Positions 18,801-26,595 of a stretch of 64,000 bases of DNA are shown piece by piece. Below the pieces are notes generated by a model, which had not been told where the DNA came from, did not search any database, and was given only the letters and a program-made list of their open reading frames with translations. Made by a program: the position numbers and the translations under genes. Source of the stretch: Natronospirillum sp965602035 (lineage in GTDB: Bacteria > Pseudomonadota > Gammaproteobacteria > Pseudomonadales > Natronospirillaceae); contig OZ271919.1 in NCBI GenBank assembly GCA_965602035.1, positions 124,001 through 188,000 on the forward strand. The letters run 5' to 3'. Numbering within the stretch: the stretch's first letter is position 1; each line of letters opens with the position of its first letter.

Positions 18801-21415
18801 ATATGGTCCTTTTCTCGCCCCTGCGTCGCCGCCAGGTGGCCGGCAAGTTTCAGTCGCTGTGCTTCACCGCCGCTCAACGTGGGCACTGCCTGGCCCAGTT
18901 GCACGTATCCCAGGCCGACGTCAGCCAGGGGCTGAAGGCGCCGCTGTACTTCGTTTTGCCGGCGGAAGGCCGCCAGGGCCTCGGAAACCGTCATCTCCAG
19001 AATGTCGGCAATAGACAATGCCTGTGCTGTATCGTCGCCATCCGGCAGGACTTTGATGTCCAGAATCTCGTCGCGGAATCGGCGCCCGTCGCAATCCGGG
19101 CAACGCAGGTAGACATCGCTCAGAAACTGCATCTCGACATGTTCGAAGCCATTACCCTGGCAGGTCGGGCAGCGCCCCTTCCCCGAGTTAAAACTGAAGG
19201 TGCCCGGTGTGTAGCCGCGTTCCTTTGCCAGCGGAGTGGCGACGAACAGCTTGCGTAATGCATCGAACGCCCCGACGTAGGTCGCAGGCGTAGAGCGTGT
19301 TGTCTTGCCGATTGGGCTCTGGTCCACCAGCACCACCCGGTCGATCGCTTCGAGCCCGGTAATCCGGTCGTGATCACCCGGTGCCTCGGTCTGTTCCCCG
19401 AGGTGGCGAAGAATGCCGGGGTACAGTACCTGACGCATCAGGGTCGATTTGCCCGAACCGCTGACACCGGTCAGACAAACCAGTTGCCCCAGCGGGATCC
19501 GGACATCGATGTTCTTCAGGTTATGTTCACGGGCACCTTCTATGACAAGACATGCAGGGGGTGCCACCGGCTCGCCCGTGGCGCTGATACTCGCGGACGC
19601 CGAAATGGCCTCCTGCCCACTGAGGTAACGCGCCGTGAGGTTGTCCGTTTTTTCGAGCAGAGCCTGTGGCCGGCCGAAGAATTCGATGTTGCCACCGTTT
19701 CGGCCCGGTCCGGGCCCGATATCAAGAATGCGGTCCGCGGCCAGAATGACCTGCGGGTCATGTTCGACCACCAGCAATGAGTTGCCGGCATCGCGCAGAC
19801 GGTGCAATACCCCGACAAGCCGCTCAATATCCCGCGGGTGCAGGCCCGTACTGGGCTCATCAAGCACAAACAGGGTATTCACAAGAGAGGTACCAAGCGC
19901 CGTTGTGAGGTTGATACGCTGTACCTCACCACCGCTCAGGGTGCGGGACTGCCGGTCGAGTGTCAGGTACTCCAGGCCCACTTCACACAGATAGCCGAGG
20001 CGCGAACGGATCTCCTCAAGCAGCAGTCGTGTCGGTGCATCACTTTGTTCGTCGTCAAGCGCGGTAAAAAAATCTGCCAGCGGAGCCAGCGGCAACTGCA
20101 TGACATCGCCGATGTTCAGGCCGGGCAGTTGCTGAAAGGTATTTGCCGCCAACCTGTTACCCTGAGGTATAAAACGGGCACGGCCGCCAAGCGCCGCGTC
20201 GGCGGCCGGCCGGTTGCCCACCCGCCACCACAGGGCGTCGGGCTTGAGCCGGGCTCCACCGCAGTCGCCGCAGGGTGTATAGGCGCGGTATTTTGAGAGC
20301 AGGACCCGGATATGCATCTTGTAGGCCTTGCTTTCGAGCCAGTCAAAGAACTCCCGCACACCATACCACTGGCCGGATTCCCAACTGCCTTCGCCGTTGA
20401 TTACCCAGTCTTTCTGAACATCAGACAGCTCTGCCCAGGGTTTGTCCGCAGGAATGCCGCTTCGGCGAGCATGGCGGATGAGGTCGTCCTGAACTTCCCG
20501 GAAGGAGGGCGTCTGAATCGGCTTGATCGCGCCCTCTGCGAGTGACAACCGATCATTGGGAATGACCAGGCCCCAATCCACACCGATGATGCGGCCAAAC
20601 CCCCGGCAGCTTTCGCAGGCACCAATGGGCGAGTTGAACGAAAACTGGCTCGGCGTGGGGTCCGGGTAGTCAATATCACAATGGGGACAATGATGGTGGC
20701 TGGAAAACCGGGCCGGAGTGCCGGTGTTGCGGTCAACGTCCATGGGGTACACCAGCACGTGGCCTTTGCCGTAGTGCAGAGCGGTCTCGACCGCCTCGGT
20801 CAGTCGGCCCCGGTTTTCGCTGTTCAGGCGGAGCCGGTCCTGCACCACTTCAACGCGTCGACCCTCCCGTTTATGGATACGGGCATAGCCCTGCTGGTTC
20901 AGTAACTTCAGCACTTCATCGTCGGAAAGTTTTTCCGGGACGAATACCGGCATGCAGACCATCAGCCGTTGGTCATCGGCCCAGTCCCGGTAAAGAGCGT
21001 CAATTATGCTTTGTGCCGAGTCACGAGCGACTTCGCGGCCGCAGCTGTAGCAAAAGAGTCGCGCCAGCCGGGCGAAGAGCAGCTTCAGGTAATCATTCAG
21101 CTCGGTCATGGTGCCCACGGTTGAGCGGGAGGTGCGAACCGTGTTGCTCTGTTCTATAGCGATGGCCGGGGGTATACCGTCAATACTGTCCACCGCCGGC
21201 TTGTCCATGCGGTCCAGAAACTGGCGGGCATAGGCCGAGAAGGTTTCCACGTAGCGGCGCTGACCCTCGGCGTAAATGGTGTCGAATGCCAGGGTGGACT
21301 TGCCCGAGCCGCTGACCCCTGTGACCACCACCATTTCACCGAGCGGAATGTCGAGGTCCAGATTGCGCAGGTTGTTCTGGCGGGCGCCGCGAATGCGAAT
21401 GGTCTCAAACGTCAT
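15857..21415 (-). CDS. uvrA: Double-length UvrA-like excision nuclease subunit with four ABC ATPase modules
   Basis: At about 1852 residues this is twice the size of normal UvrA, the damage-recognition ATPase of nucleotide excision repair. It is a head-to-tail fusion of two complete UvrA units, about 1-980 and 983-1852. Four Walker A motifs (GVSGSGKST, two followed by LAFD and GEGQRRY-type sequence) and four signatures (LSGGE[VA]QR) are intact. Each half has a UvrB-binding-like insertion, and CxxC zinc-module pairs are visible in both (CPHC/CESC, CPTC/CPDC, CPSC/CPSC, CAAC/CDVC). The start at 21415 (MTFETIR) matches where UvrA proteins begin; the frame is open to 21559 but would then overlap hsdM. 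It is divergent from hsdM. A normal-length uvrA may exist elsewhere. Confidence 0.92.
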   Translation of the reverse strand: MTFETIRIRGARQNNLRNLDLDIPLGEMVVVTGVSGSGKSTLAFDTIYAEGQRRYVETFSAYARQFLDRMDKPAVDSIDGIPPAIAIEQSNTVRTSRSTVGTMTELNDYLKLLFARLARLFCYSCGREVARDSAQSIIDALYRDWADDQRLMVCMPVFVPEKLSDDEVLKLLNQQGYARIHKREGRRVEVVQDRLRLNSENRGRLTEAVETALHYGKGHVLVYPMDVDRNTGTPARFSSHHHCPHCDIDYPDPTPSQFSFNSPIGACESCRGFGRIIGVDWGLVIPNDRLSLAEGAIKPIQTPSFREVQDDLIRHARRSGIPADKPWAELSDVQKDWVINGEGSWESGQWYGVREFFDWLESKAYKMHIRVLLSKYRAYTPCGDCGGARLKPDALWWRVGNRPAADAALGGRARFIPQGNRLAANTFQQLPGLNIGDVMQLPLAPLADFFTALDDEQSDAPTRLLLEEIRSRLGYLCEVGLEYLTLDRQSRTLSGGEVQRINLTTALGTSLVNTLFVLDEPSTGLHPRDIERLVGVLHRLRDAGNSLLVVEHDPQVILAADRILDIGPGPGRNGGNIEFFGRPQALLEKTDNLTARYLSGQEAISASASISATGEPVAPPACLVIEGAREHNLKNIDVRIPLGQLVCLTGVSGSGKSTLMRQVLYPGILRHLGEQTEAPGDHDRITGLEAIDRVVLVDQSPIGKTTRSTPATYVGAFDALRKLFVATPLAKERGYTPGTFSFNSGKGRCPTCQGNGFEHVEMQFLSDVYLRCPDCDGRRFRDEILDIKVLPDGDDTAQALSIADILEMTVSEALAAFRRQNEVQRRLQPLADVGLGYVQLGQAVPTLSGGEAQRLKLAGHLAATQGREKDHILFLFDEPTTGLHFADIATLMGAFRQLQAAGHSLVVIEHNLDVIRTADWVIDIGPEGGDAGGELLAEGTPQQLISESDSFTARALRDYDKSLRSVPVVTESQPRAAKPTGTGLISVHHAREHNLKNIDVTIPRDKLTVISGVSGSGKSTLAFDLIFGEGQRRYLESLNAYARQFVQPASRPDVDAIYGIPPSVAIEQRTSRGGRKSTLATLTEIYHYLRLLYVKLGTQFCPDCDVPIEPQTREAILARIFSDYRGHSVRLLAPMVVARKGIYRELAEWSAGRGVEFLRVDGEYQPTADWPQLDRYREHNIELPVSELTVEPQQTNALETALDQALSLSNGIVILAPVSVEKSGRPTPEERLFSTERACPSCGNGFDELDPRLFSYNSKHGWCPSCYGTGQVLKGFDAEQTGEESTWQPEDEDSIEQICTTCDGQRLNRTALSVRFRDRSIARLASLPVDDAEHWARTLSLQPHEEAIARDLMAEMLSRLQFLQKVGLNYLSLDRAAPTLSGGEAQRIRLAAQLGSSLQGVCYVLDEPTIGLHTRDNRRLIETLRELQSQGNTVVVVEHDEDTIREADHVIDIGPNAGVNGGEIVVTGTVDDIMRCKRSLTGRMLASPLRHPLPGLRNPELRKLWEPESLSVSGATQNNLKNLNVRIPLRQLVGVTGVSGSGKSTLIRNVLYPNLKQAIAARRDRRKSRPVWEGVKDITGWEGIHRVLEVDQTPIGKTPRSCPATYIGIWDTIRKLFAGTVDARLRGYSPARFSFNAGDGRCAACGGQGEQKIEMNFLPDVRVPCDVCHGWRFNEETLSVTYKGKHIGDVLAMNIDEAVDFFAPITKVHHALRLLQDVGLGYLTLGQQSPTLSGGEAQRIKLVAELSKANMTPEDNKGRRAQHNLYVLDEPTVGLHMADVDKLLHVLHRLVDAGNTVLVIEHNLDVIAEADWVIDLGPEGGSRGGRVIAQGLPKTLTKRTRSYTGRFLAEIL

Positions 21416-21557
21416 GGGAACAACAATGTCCTTGGAAACCGGGTGGCCAATATACGTTAACATTGCACCTGTGGGCCACCGGCGTTGATGTTCTGTTGTT
21501 TTGCTGAACTTTTGTTTAGAGTCGCCCGAACATTTATCGAGGAATCTCTGACTTGCC

Positions 21558-23669
21558 ATGAACAGCGATCAGCTCAGACAACTGGAAGATGATCTCTGGT
21601 CAGCCGCCGATAACCTGCGGGCCAACTCCGATCTCAAGTCCAGTGAATACGCGACGCCGGTGTTGGGGCTGATCTTCCTGAAGTTCGCGGACAACAAATA
21701 CAAGCGTGCCGAGCCGGACATAACTAAAGCGTTCTCGGAATTCAGAGGCACCCGGAGGGAAAAGCCGATCTCCGAAATTGCTATCCAGAAATGCGGCTTC
21801 TACCTCCCGGACCATGCCCGCTACCACTACCTTCTGGGTCTGCCGGAGCAGGAAGACCTGGCACGAAAGATCAAGCAGGCGATGGAAGCCATAGAGGAAT
21901 ATAAGCCTGAGCTGGACGGCATCCTGCCCAAGGACGAGTACTTTGCCCTGACCCGAACCAGCAACACACTGCTGGCGGAATTGCTGAAGAATTTCTCGAA
22001 CATCCCGGCGGATGCCAGTGGCGACATCTTCGGCAAGATCTATGAGTTCTTCCTGGGCAAGTTTGCCCTGAGTGAAGGCCAGAAAGGTGGTGAGTTCTTC
22101 ACGCCCACCTCGGTGGTCAAACTGATGGTTGAAATCATCGAACCGCACCATGGCACGGTATACGACCCAGCCTGTGGATCGGCCGGGATGTTTGTACAGT
22201 CTCAGCAATTCGTGGAACGTCACCGCAAGAAGCTGGACGAACTGGGCGAGGCCCACGATGAAGATCAACTTTACGTCTATGGTCAGGAAAAGACTCTGGA
22301 TACCGTCAAGCTGGCCAAGATGAACCTGGCGGTTAACGGCCTTCGGGGCGAGATTCGCCAGGCCAACAGCTACACCGAAAACCCCTTTGACGGCTTTGGA
22401 AAATTCGACTTTGTGATGGCCAATCCGCCGTTCAACGTGGACGACGTGCCCGTGGCGTCGGTGGAGGATGATCCCCGTTTTAATACTTACGGCCTGCCGC
22501 GCAAGAAAACCAAGGCCAAAGCCAGCGAAAAGGGTAAGGAAACTGTCCCCAACGCCAACTACCTGTGGATCAACCTGTTTGCCACCTCCCTGAAGAACAA
22601 CACGCCTGATAGCGGCCGGGCGGCTTTGGTGATGGCGAACTCTGCCTCAGATGCACGCCACAGCGAGGCGGACATTCGCCAGACCCTGATTGAGAACAAC
22701 CTGATCTACGGCATGCTCACCCTGCCGTCCAACATGTTCTACACGGTCACCTTGCCCGCCACCCTCTGGTTCTTCGACAAGAAAAAGCAGGACGACCGTA
22801 TACTGTTCATCGATGCCCGCAACATCTTTTCGGTTATCGATAAAACTCACCGCGAGTTCAGTGAGGAACAAGTTCAGAACATCGCCATCATTAGCAAACT
22901 GCACAAGGGGCAGCGGGCGGACTTTATCAGGCTGATCGACAGCTATTTCCGAAAAGGCATGGAGCAGTTGCTGGCCAACCGTGAAAAAGTGGAACCGGTC
23001 AGCGAGCAGTTACTGGACGTGCTGGACGACACCCAGGGCAAACAGGCCGTGGGTGAACTGGTCAGCCAGTGGCAGGGCCTGAAAGCCCTGATGCAGGCCA
23101 GCGATGCATACACCCAAACTGCCGACCTGCACCTGACCACCCCGGAGGCCATCGAAGCGGCCAACCGCGAACAGCAGACACTGAGAGCGAAGTTTGATCC
23201 CTTCTTCCAACACCTGCACGCCGGCCTGAAACAGCTGGACAAAGTGGTGCGCCACCACGAAAAGGCCAGAGCGGAGGAAGCCAGGCAAGCAGGCAAGCGC
23301 ACCACCACCGACCGCAACGCCCGCCGTCTGAAAAAGGCGCTGGAAGAACTGCACAAGGAAGTTCGCAGTGCGGAGGCTTACTACCAGCATATTCACTGGC
23401 TCCAGGAGCGCTTCCCGAATGCCGAGTACGAGGATGTGACGGGCCTTTGCAAACTGGCTACTACGGAGGAAGTGAAAGAGCAGGATTATTCCCTGAATCC
23501 GGGGAGGTATGTGGGAGTTGTCATTGAAGAGGATGGGAAGACAGAAGAAGAATTTCTCTCAGATTTGTCGGAAATGAAAATTCAGTTGCGTGAGCTTTCA
23601 GGAATGGCAGATGTACTTGCTCGCGATATCGTAAGTAGCCTTGACGAGTTGTGCGGAGATGATGCATGA
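21558..23669 (+). CDS. hsdM: Type I restriction-modification DNA methyltransferase subunit
   Basis: A 703-residue N6-adenine methyltransferase subunit of a type I restriction enzyme. The N-terminal helical domain (to about 150) is followed by the SAM-binding fold: GGEFFTPTSVVKLMVE near 178-193, YDPACGSAGMF near 204-214 (motif I) and the catalytic ANPPFNVDD near 290-298 (motif IV). A long charged helical C-terminus (about 480-640) probably contacts HsdS. GAGGA is 14 nt from the ATG, further than ideal. It begins the operon hsdM-hsdS-abiEi-abiEii-hsdR, divergent from uvrA across about 140 bp. Confidence 0.95.
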   Translation: MNSDQLRQLEDDLWSAADNLRANSDLKSSEYATPVLGLIFLKFADNKYKRAEPDITKAFSEFRGTRREKPISEIAIQKCGFYLPDHARYHYLLGLPEQEDLARKIKQAMEAIEEYKPELDGILPKDEYFALTRTSNTLLAELLKNFSNIPADASGDIFGKIYEFFLGKFALSEGQKGGEFFTPTSVVKLMVEIIEPHHGTVYDPACGSAGMFVQSQQFVERHRKKLDELGEAHDEDQLYVYGQEKTLDTVKLAKMNLAVNGLRGEIRQANSYTENPFDGFGKFDFVMANPPFNVDDVPVASVEDDPRFNTYGLPRKKTKAKASEKGKETVPNANYLWINLFATSLKNNTPDSGRAALVMANSASDARHSEADIRQTLIENNLIYGMLTLPSNMFYTVTLPATLWFFDKKKQDDRILFIDARNIFSVIDKTHREFSEEQVQNIAIISKLHKGQRADFIRLIDSYFRKGMEQLLANREKVEPVSEQLLDVLDDTQGKQAVGELVSQWQGLKALMQASDAYTQTADLHLTTPEAIEAANREQQTLRAKFDPFFQHLHAGLKQLDKVVRHHEKARAEEARQAGKRTTTDRNARRLKKALEELHKEVRSAEAYYQHIHWLQERFPNAEYEDVTGLCKLATTEEVKEQDYSLNPGRYVGVVIEEDGKTEEEFLSDLSEMKIQLRELSGMADVLARDIVSSLDELCGDDA

Positions 23670-24967
23670 GCACATTGACTGGCAGACATTGGCCACTTAC
23701 CAGCCTAGGATCAGTAGTGAAATTTCTCTCAGGTGGCACGCCCAATAAAAGCACTGAGAACTATTGGAACGGCCGGATTCCCTGGGTTACTTCTGGAGAG
23801 ATGACATCCGAGCGCATACATACCACTGAGTATGCATTAACGGAAGAGGGCGCCGTGGCGGGTAGTCGGCTGGTTCCGAAAGGTACCTCATTCATCGTTG
23901 TGAGAGGCATGTCGCTTGCCAAAGAGTTCCGTGTCTCTATGGCCATGAGGGATATGGCGTTTAATCAGGATGTAAAAGCGGTCATACTCTGTGATGAGTT
24001 TGACCGCACCTTTATATATTACTATCTCAAATCGCAATCTAACCCGATTAGAGATTCCGCTTCTGAAGCAGCCCACGGTACGAAAAAGCTTGATATGGCG
24101 GTACTGGAACAGTGGCCGATACCGAGAGTTCCATTGGACACTCAGAAAAAGATAGCCGCAGTTTTGTGTCGCTACGATGACCTAATCGAAAACAACAAAC
24201 GCCGTATCACCCTGCTGGAAAACATGGCCGAGGAAATCTACCGCGAGTGGTTCGTGCGGTTCAGGTTTCCGGGGTGGCAGGGGGCAGAGTTCGAGAAGGG
24301 GCAGCCCGCTAGTTGGATGTATCAGAAAATAGCAGAAGCATTCGACTTCACTGGCGGCGGCACCCCATCGAAAGACAACGACAGTTTCTGGCGTAACGGT
24401 GATATCGATTGGTATACGCCTTCGGATATCACTAAATCAAACTCGTTGTTTATGGCGAGCTCAGAATATCAATGTAACGAAGAAGGTCTCCGGCGAAGCT
24501 CCGCTAAACTGTTTCCGGCTTATTCGGTAATGATGACAAGCCGCGCAACAATCGGAGCGATTGGCATCAATACGAAACCTGCCTGTACCAATCAGGGTTT
24601 TATCACCTGTATTCCGAATGAACAGTACCCACTTACCTATCTGTACCATTGGCTTAAAGCTGCAAAACCCCATTTTGAAATGTTGTCGGGTGGCGCGACT
24701 TTTCCTGAGCTGATCAAGTCTACATTTAAAAAAATTGAGATCCTGTCTCCGGACCAAGGTGTGATCGAAAAATTCGATGAACTGGTGTCTCCGATGTTCA
24801 AACAAATGGAAAGTTTGGCCGAACAGAACCGGAAACTGGAGCAGACTAAAAAACAACTCCTCCCCCGCCTGATCTCCGGCAAACTCTCCGTCGAAAACCT
24901 GGATATCCAGTTTCCGGCTTCCATGCAGAGCGACCAGTTGGACAACGCCGACGAAGCCGCCGCTTGA
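23666..24967 (+). CDS. hsdS: Type I restriction-modification specificity subunit
   Basis: A 433-residue target-recognition subunit. Two target-recognition domains start at WPLTSLGSVVKFLSGGTP (about residue 8) and at a similar FDFTGGGTPSKDND stretch (about 225), each followed by a long-helix conserved spacer (DTQKKIAAVLCRYDDLIENN near 160; EKFDELVSPMFKQ near 370). The start overlaps the hsdM stop by 4 bases, implying translational coupling. The recognition domains are visibly richer in A and T than the flanking genes, as expected of exchangeable specificity modules. The DNA target cannot be predicted by reading. Confidence 0.93.
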   Translation: MSTLTGRHWPLTSLGSVVKFLSGGTPNKSTENYWNGRIPWVTSGEMTSERIHTTEYALTEEGAVAGSRLVPKGTSFIVVRGMSLAKEFRVSMAMRDMAFNQDVKAVILCDEFDRTFIYYYLKSQSNPIRDSASEAAHGTKKLDMAVLEQWPIPRVPLDTQKKIAAVLCRYDDLIENNKRRITLLENMAEEIYREWFVRFRFPGWQGAEFEKGQPASWMYQKIAEAFDFTGGGTPSKDNDSFWRNGDIDWYTPSDITKSNSLFMASSEYQCNEEGLRRSSAKLFPAYSVMMTSRATIGAIGINTKPACTNQGFITCIPNEQYPLTYLYHWLKAAKPHFEMLSGGATFPELIKSTFKKIEILSPDQGVIEKFDELVSPMFKQMESLAEQNRKLEQTKKQLLPRLISGKLSVENLDIQFPASMQSDQLDNADEAAA

Positions 24968-24981
24968 ACTCTCAATATTAA

Positions 24982-25029
24982 TCAGACAAACTGTCACCAG
25001 ATGTCAATAAGTGGTGACAGTTTGTCTGA
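24982..25029. promoter_or_regulatory. 18-bp perfect inverted repeat at the abiEi start, probable AbiEi operator
   Basis: TCAGACAAACTGTCACCA at 24982-24999 is repeated as its exact reverse complement at 25012-25029, with a 12-nt spacer that contains the ATG proposed for abiEi. AbiEi antitoxins are known to repress their own operon by binding inverted repeats, so this is the natural operator. In RNA it would form a very stable hairpin. It lacks a T-tract, which argues against a plain terminator for hsdS. Confidence 0.6.
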
Positions 25030-25642
25030 CTCCGGCTCTGCCCGATCTTCCCGGGTACAACTTCAAACCCTGTTTCGTCGGCACGGCGGCCAGCTGCGCC
25101 TGAGTGAAGCGCTGGCCTGGGGCTTTAACCGGTACCAGCTCTATCAGCTCCGGGACGAGGGGCTGATTGAGCCGGTCAGCCGTGGTCTGTACCGGCTTGC
25201 GGACCTGCCGCCCATTGAAAACCCGGACCTGCTGGCCGCCGCCACCCGTTTCCCAAAAGCCGTACTTTGCCTGATTTCCGCCCTCGATTGGCATGGCATC
25301 ACCACGCAAATTCCTCATCACGTACATTTGGCCGTGGCGCGTGACTCCCGCGTTCCGGCTCTCGATTACCCGCCCGTGACTGGGTACCGGCTCTCCGGGC
25401 GGGCTTTCAGTGCAGGTGTTGAGCAGGTAGACGTGGATGGCATTACCATGAACGTCTATTGTCCGGAGAAAACCCTGGCGGACTGTTTCAAATTCCGGAA
25501 CCGCGTCGGAATGGATGTGGTACTAGAAGGGCTGGAGCTTTATCGCACCCGGAAAACCTTCCAGCCCGGGAAACTTATGGAATACGCTGGAATCTGTCGG
25601 GTAGCCAATGTAATGGCACCCTTCGTCGAAGCCAGGCTGTGA
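25001..25642 (+). CDS. abiEi: AbiEi-type antitoxin / transcriptional repressor of a type IV toxin-antitoxin system
   Basis: A 213-residue protein. The N-terminal winged helix (about 20-65: LFRRHGGQLRLSEAL, YQLYQLRDEGLIEPVSRGLYRL) should bind DNA. The rest is the AbiEi antitoxin domain, with SALDWHGIT near 93, the CPEKTLADCFKFRN motif near 150 and a C-terminal helical part. AbiEi proteins repress their operon and neutralise AbiEii. The ATG at 25001 lies in the loop of the 18-bp palindrome and has no visible ribosome-binding site, so either translation is controlled by the hairpin or it starts slightly downstream (TTG 25022). It sits between hsdS and abiEii in the restriction operon. Confidence 0.85.
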   Translation: MSISGDSLSDSGSARSSRVQLQTLFRRHGGQLRLSEALAWGFNRYQLYQLRDEGLIEPVSRGLYRLADLPPIENPDLLAAATRFPKAVLCLISALDWHGITTQIPHHVHLAVARDSRVPALDYPPVTGYRLSGRAFSAGVEQVDVDGITMNVYCPEKTLADCFKFRNRVGMDVVLEGLELYRTRKTFQPGKLMEYAGICRVANVMAPFVEARL

Positions 25643-25689
25643 AGGGAATCAGCCCATCAATGGAATAACCAGAGTGAAAGGAGATCACG

Positions 25690-26595
25690 ATGGCCAAAAA
25701 CATCGCCGCGTCCGTTCGCCAGAAACTGCTGAATAAGTCCAGAGAAGAAAAACGTCCTTTTCAGGAACTGGTGCAGCATTACGCCATGGAGCGCTTTTTA
25801 TTTCGGCTCAGCAAGTCAGCCGATGGTCGTCATTTTACGCTAAAGGGTGCATTACTGTTGTGGGCTATGGAGGTACCTGCCAGCCGTCCGAGTATGGATA
25901 TCGACTTGCTGGGCAGAACCAGTAACCAACCGGAAGCGATTTTGGCCCAGATGCGGGACATTATTGATACCGAGGTGATCGACGATGGGTTGTATTTCGA
26001 TCCGAGTACATTGAGCGCAGAAACCATCGCCGAACAGGCTGACTACCAAGGGGTGCGAGTGACGTTCATCGGCTTTCTCGGCACTACCCGAACTCGGATG
26101 CAACTGGATATCGGCTTTGGCGACCCTGTATATCCGTTTCCGTCCTGGTTGGATTATCCAACCTTGCTGGAATTTCCTGCCGCACGCATCAAATGCTATA
26201 CACCGGAATCGTCTATTGCCGAGAAGTTTCAGGCGATGGTTAATCTGGGCGCCCTGAATAGCCGAATGAAGGACTTTTATGACATCTGGCTGCTGTCCCG
26301 CCTGCACAGATTCCGCCTGGATAACCTTAAGGGGGCAGTTGAGCGCACTATTGAAAAACGCGGAACGGAAATTCCTGAAACCAGTCCGTTTTCTGCTGAC
26401 TTTATGGACAGTAAACAGCCGCAATGGCAGGCTTTCCGAAAACGCCTTGGCCAGGACCACGTGCCTGAGGCATTTTCAGAAGTTGTAGAGGCGGTGGTTG
26501 AGTTACTCGGGCCGGTGATGGCGGGCAAAGCCACTGGCGGCACAAGGGCAGTCTGGCATCCACCCGGTCCATGGAGTTGGCAGGCCGATGGCTAA
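25690..26595 (+). CDS. abiEii: AbiEii/AbiGii-family nucleotidyltransferase toxin
   Basis: A 301-residue nucleotidyltransferase-fold toxin of a type IV toxin-antitoxin system, a kind used in abortive phage defence. The polymerase-beta-like motif is LKGALLLWAM..SMDIDLLG (about 52-76), with the DxD metal pair. The later conserved block SIAEKFQAMVNLG..SRMKDFYDIWLL is near 177-205. AAGGAG lies 8 nt before the ATG. It is 47 bp after the antitoxin gene and overlaps hsdR by 8 bases. The C-terminal PPGPWSWQ stretch is unusual and lies next to the hsdR start. Confidence 0.88.
   Translation: MAKNIAASVRQKLLNKSREEKRPFQELVQHYAMERFLFRLSKSADGRHFTLKGALLLWAMEVPASRPSMDIDLLGRTSNQPEAILAQMRDIIDTEVIDDGLYFDPSTLSAETIAEQADYQGVRVTFIGFLGTTRTRMQLDIGFGDPVYPFPSWLDYPTLLEFPAARIKCYTPESSIAEKFQAMVNLGALNSRMKDFYDIWLLSRLHRFRLDNLKGAVERTIEKRGTEIPETSPFSADFMDSKQPQWQAFRKRLGQDHVPEAFSEVVEAVVELLGPVMAGKATGGTRAVWHPPGPWSWQADG

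Noticed and set aside
21171..21178. Another GGTATACC core
   Set aside because: It lies inside the uvrA coding sequence, far from any start codon, and lacks the T/A flanks of the regulon sites.
21445..21480. GGTGGCC/GGCCACC inverted repeat between uvrA and hsdM
   Set aside because: A short 7-bp dyad with a wide spacer in GC-rich DNA; it does not resemble a LexA box or another known operator.
15857..21559. uvrA start at the far upstream ATG (21559)
   Set aside because: It would overlap the hsdM start and add 48 residues unlike UvrA; MTFETIR at 21415 matches the family.
23010..23396. Long minus-strand open frames within hsdM and similar antisense frames in GC-rich genes
   Set aside because: They have no recognisable domains or ribosome-binding sites and mirror the codon structure of the real genes on the other strand.
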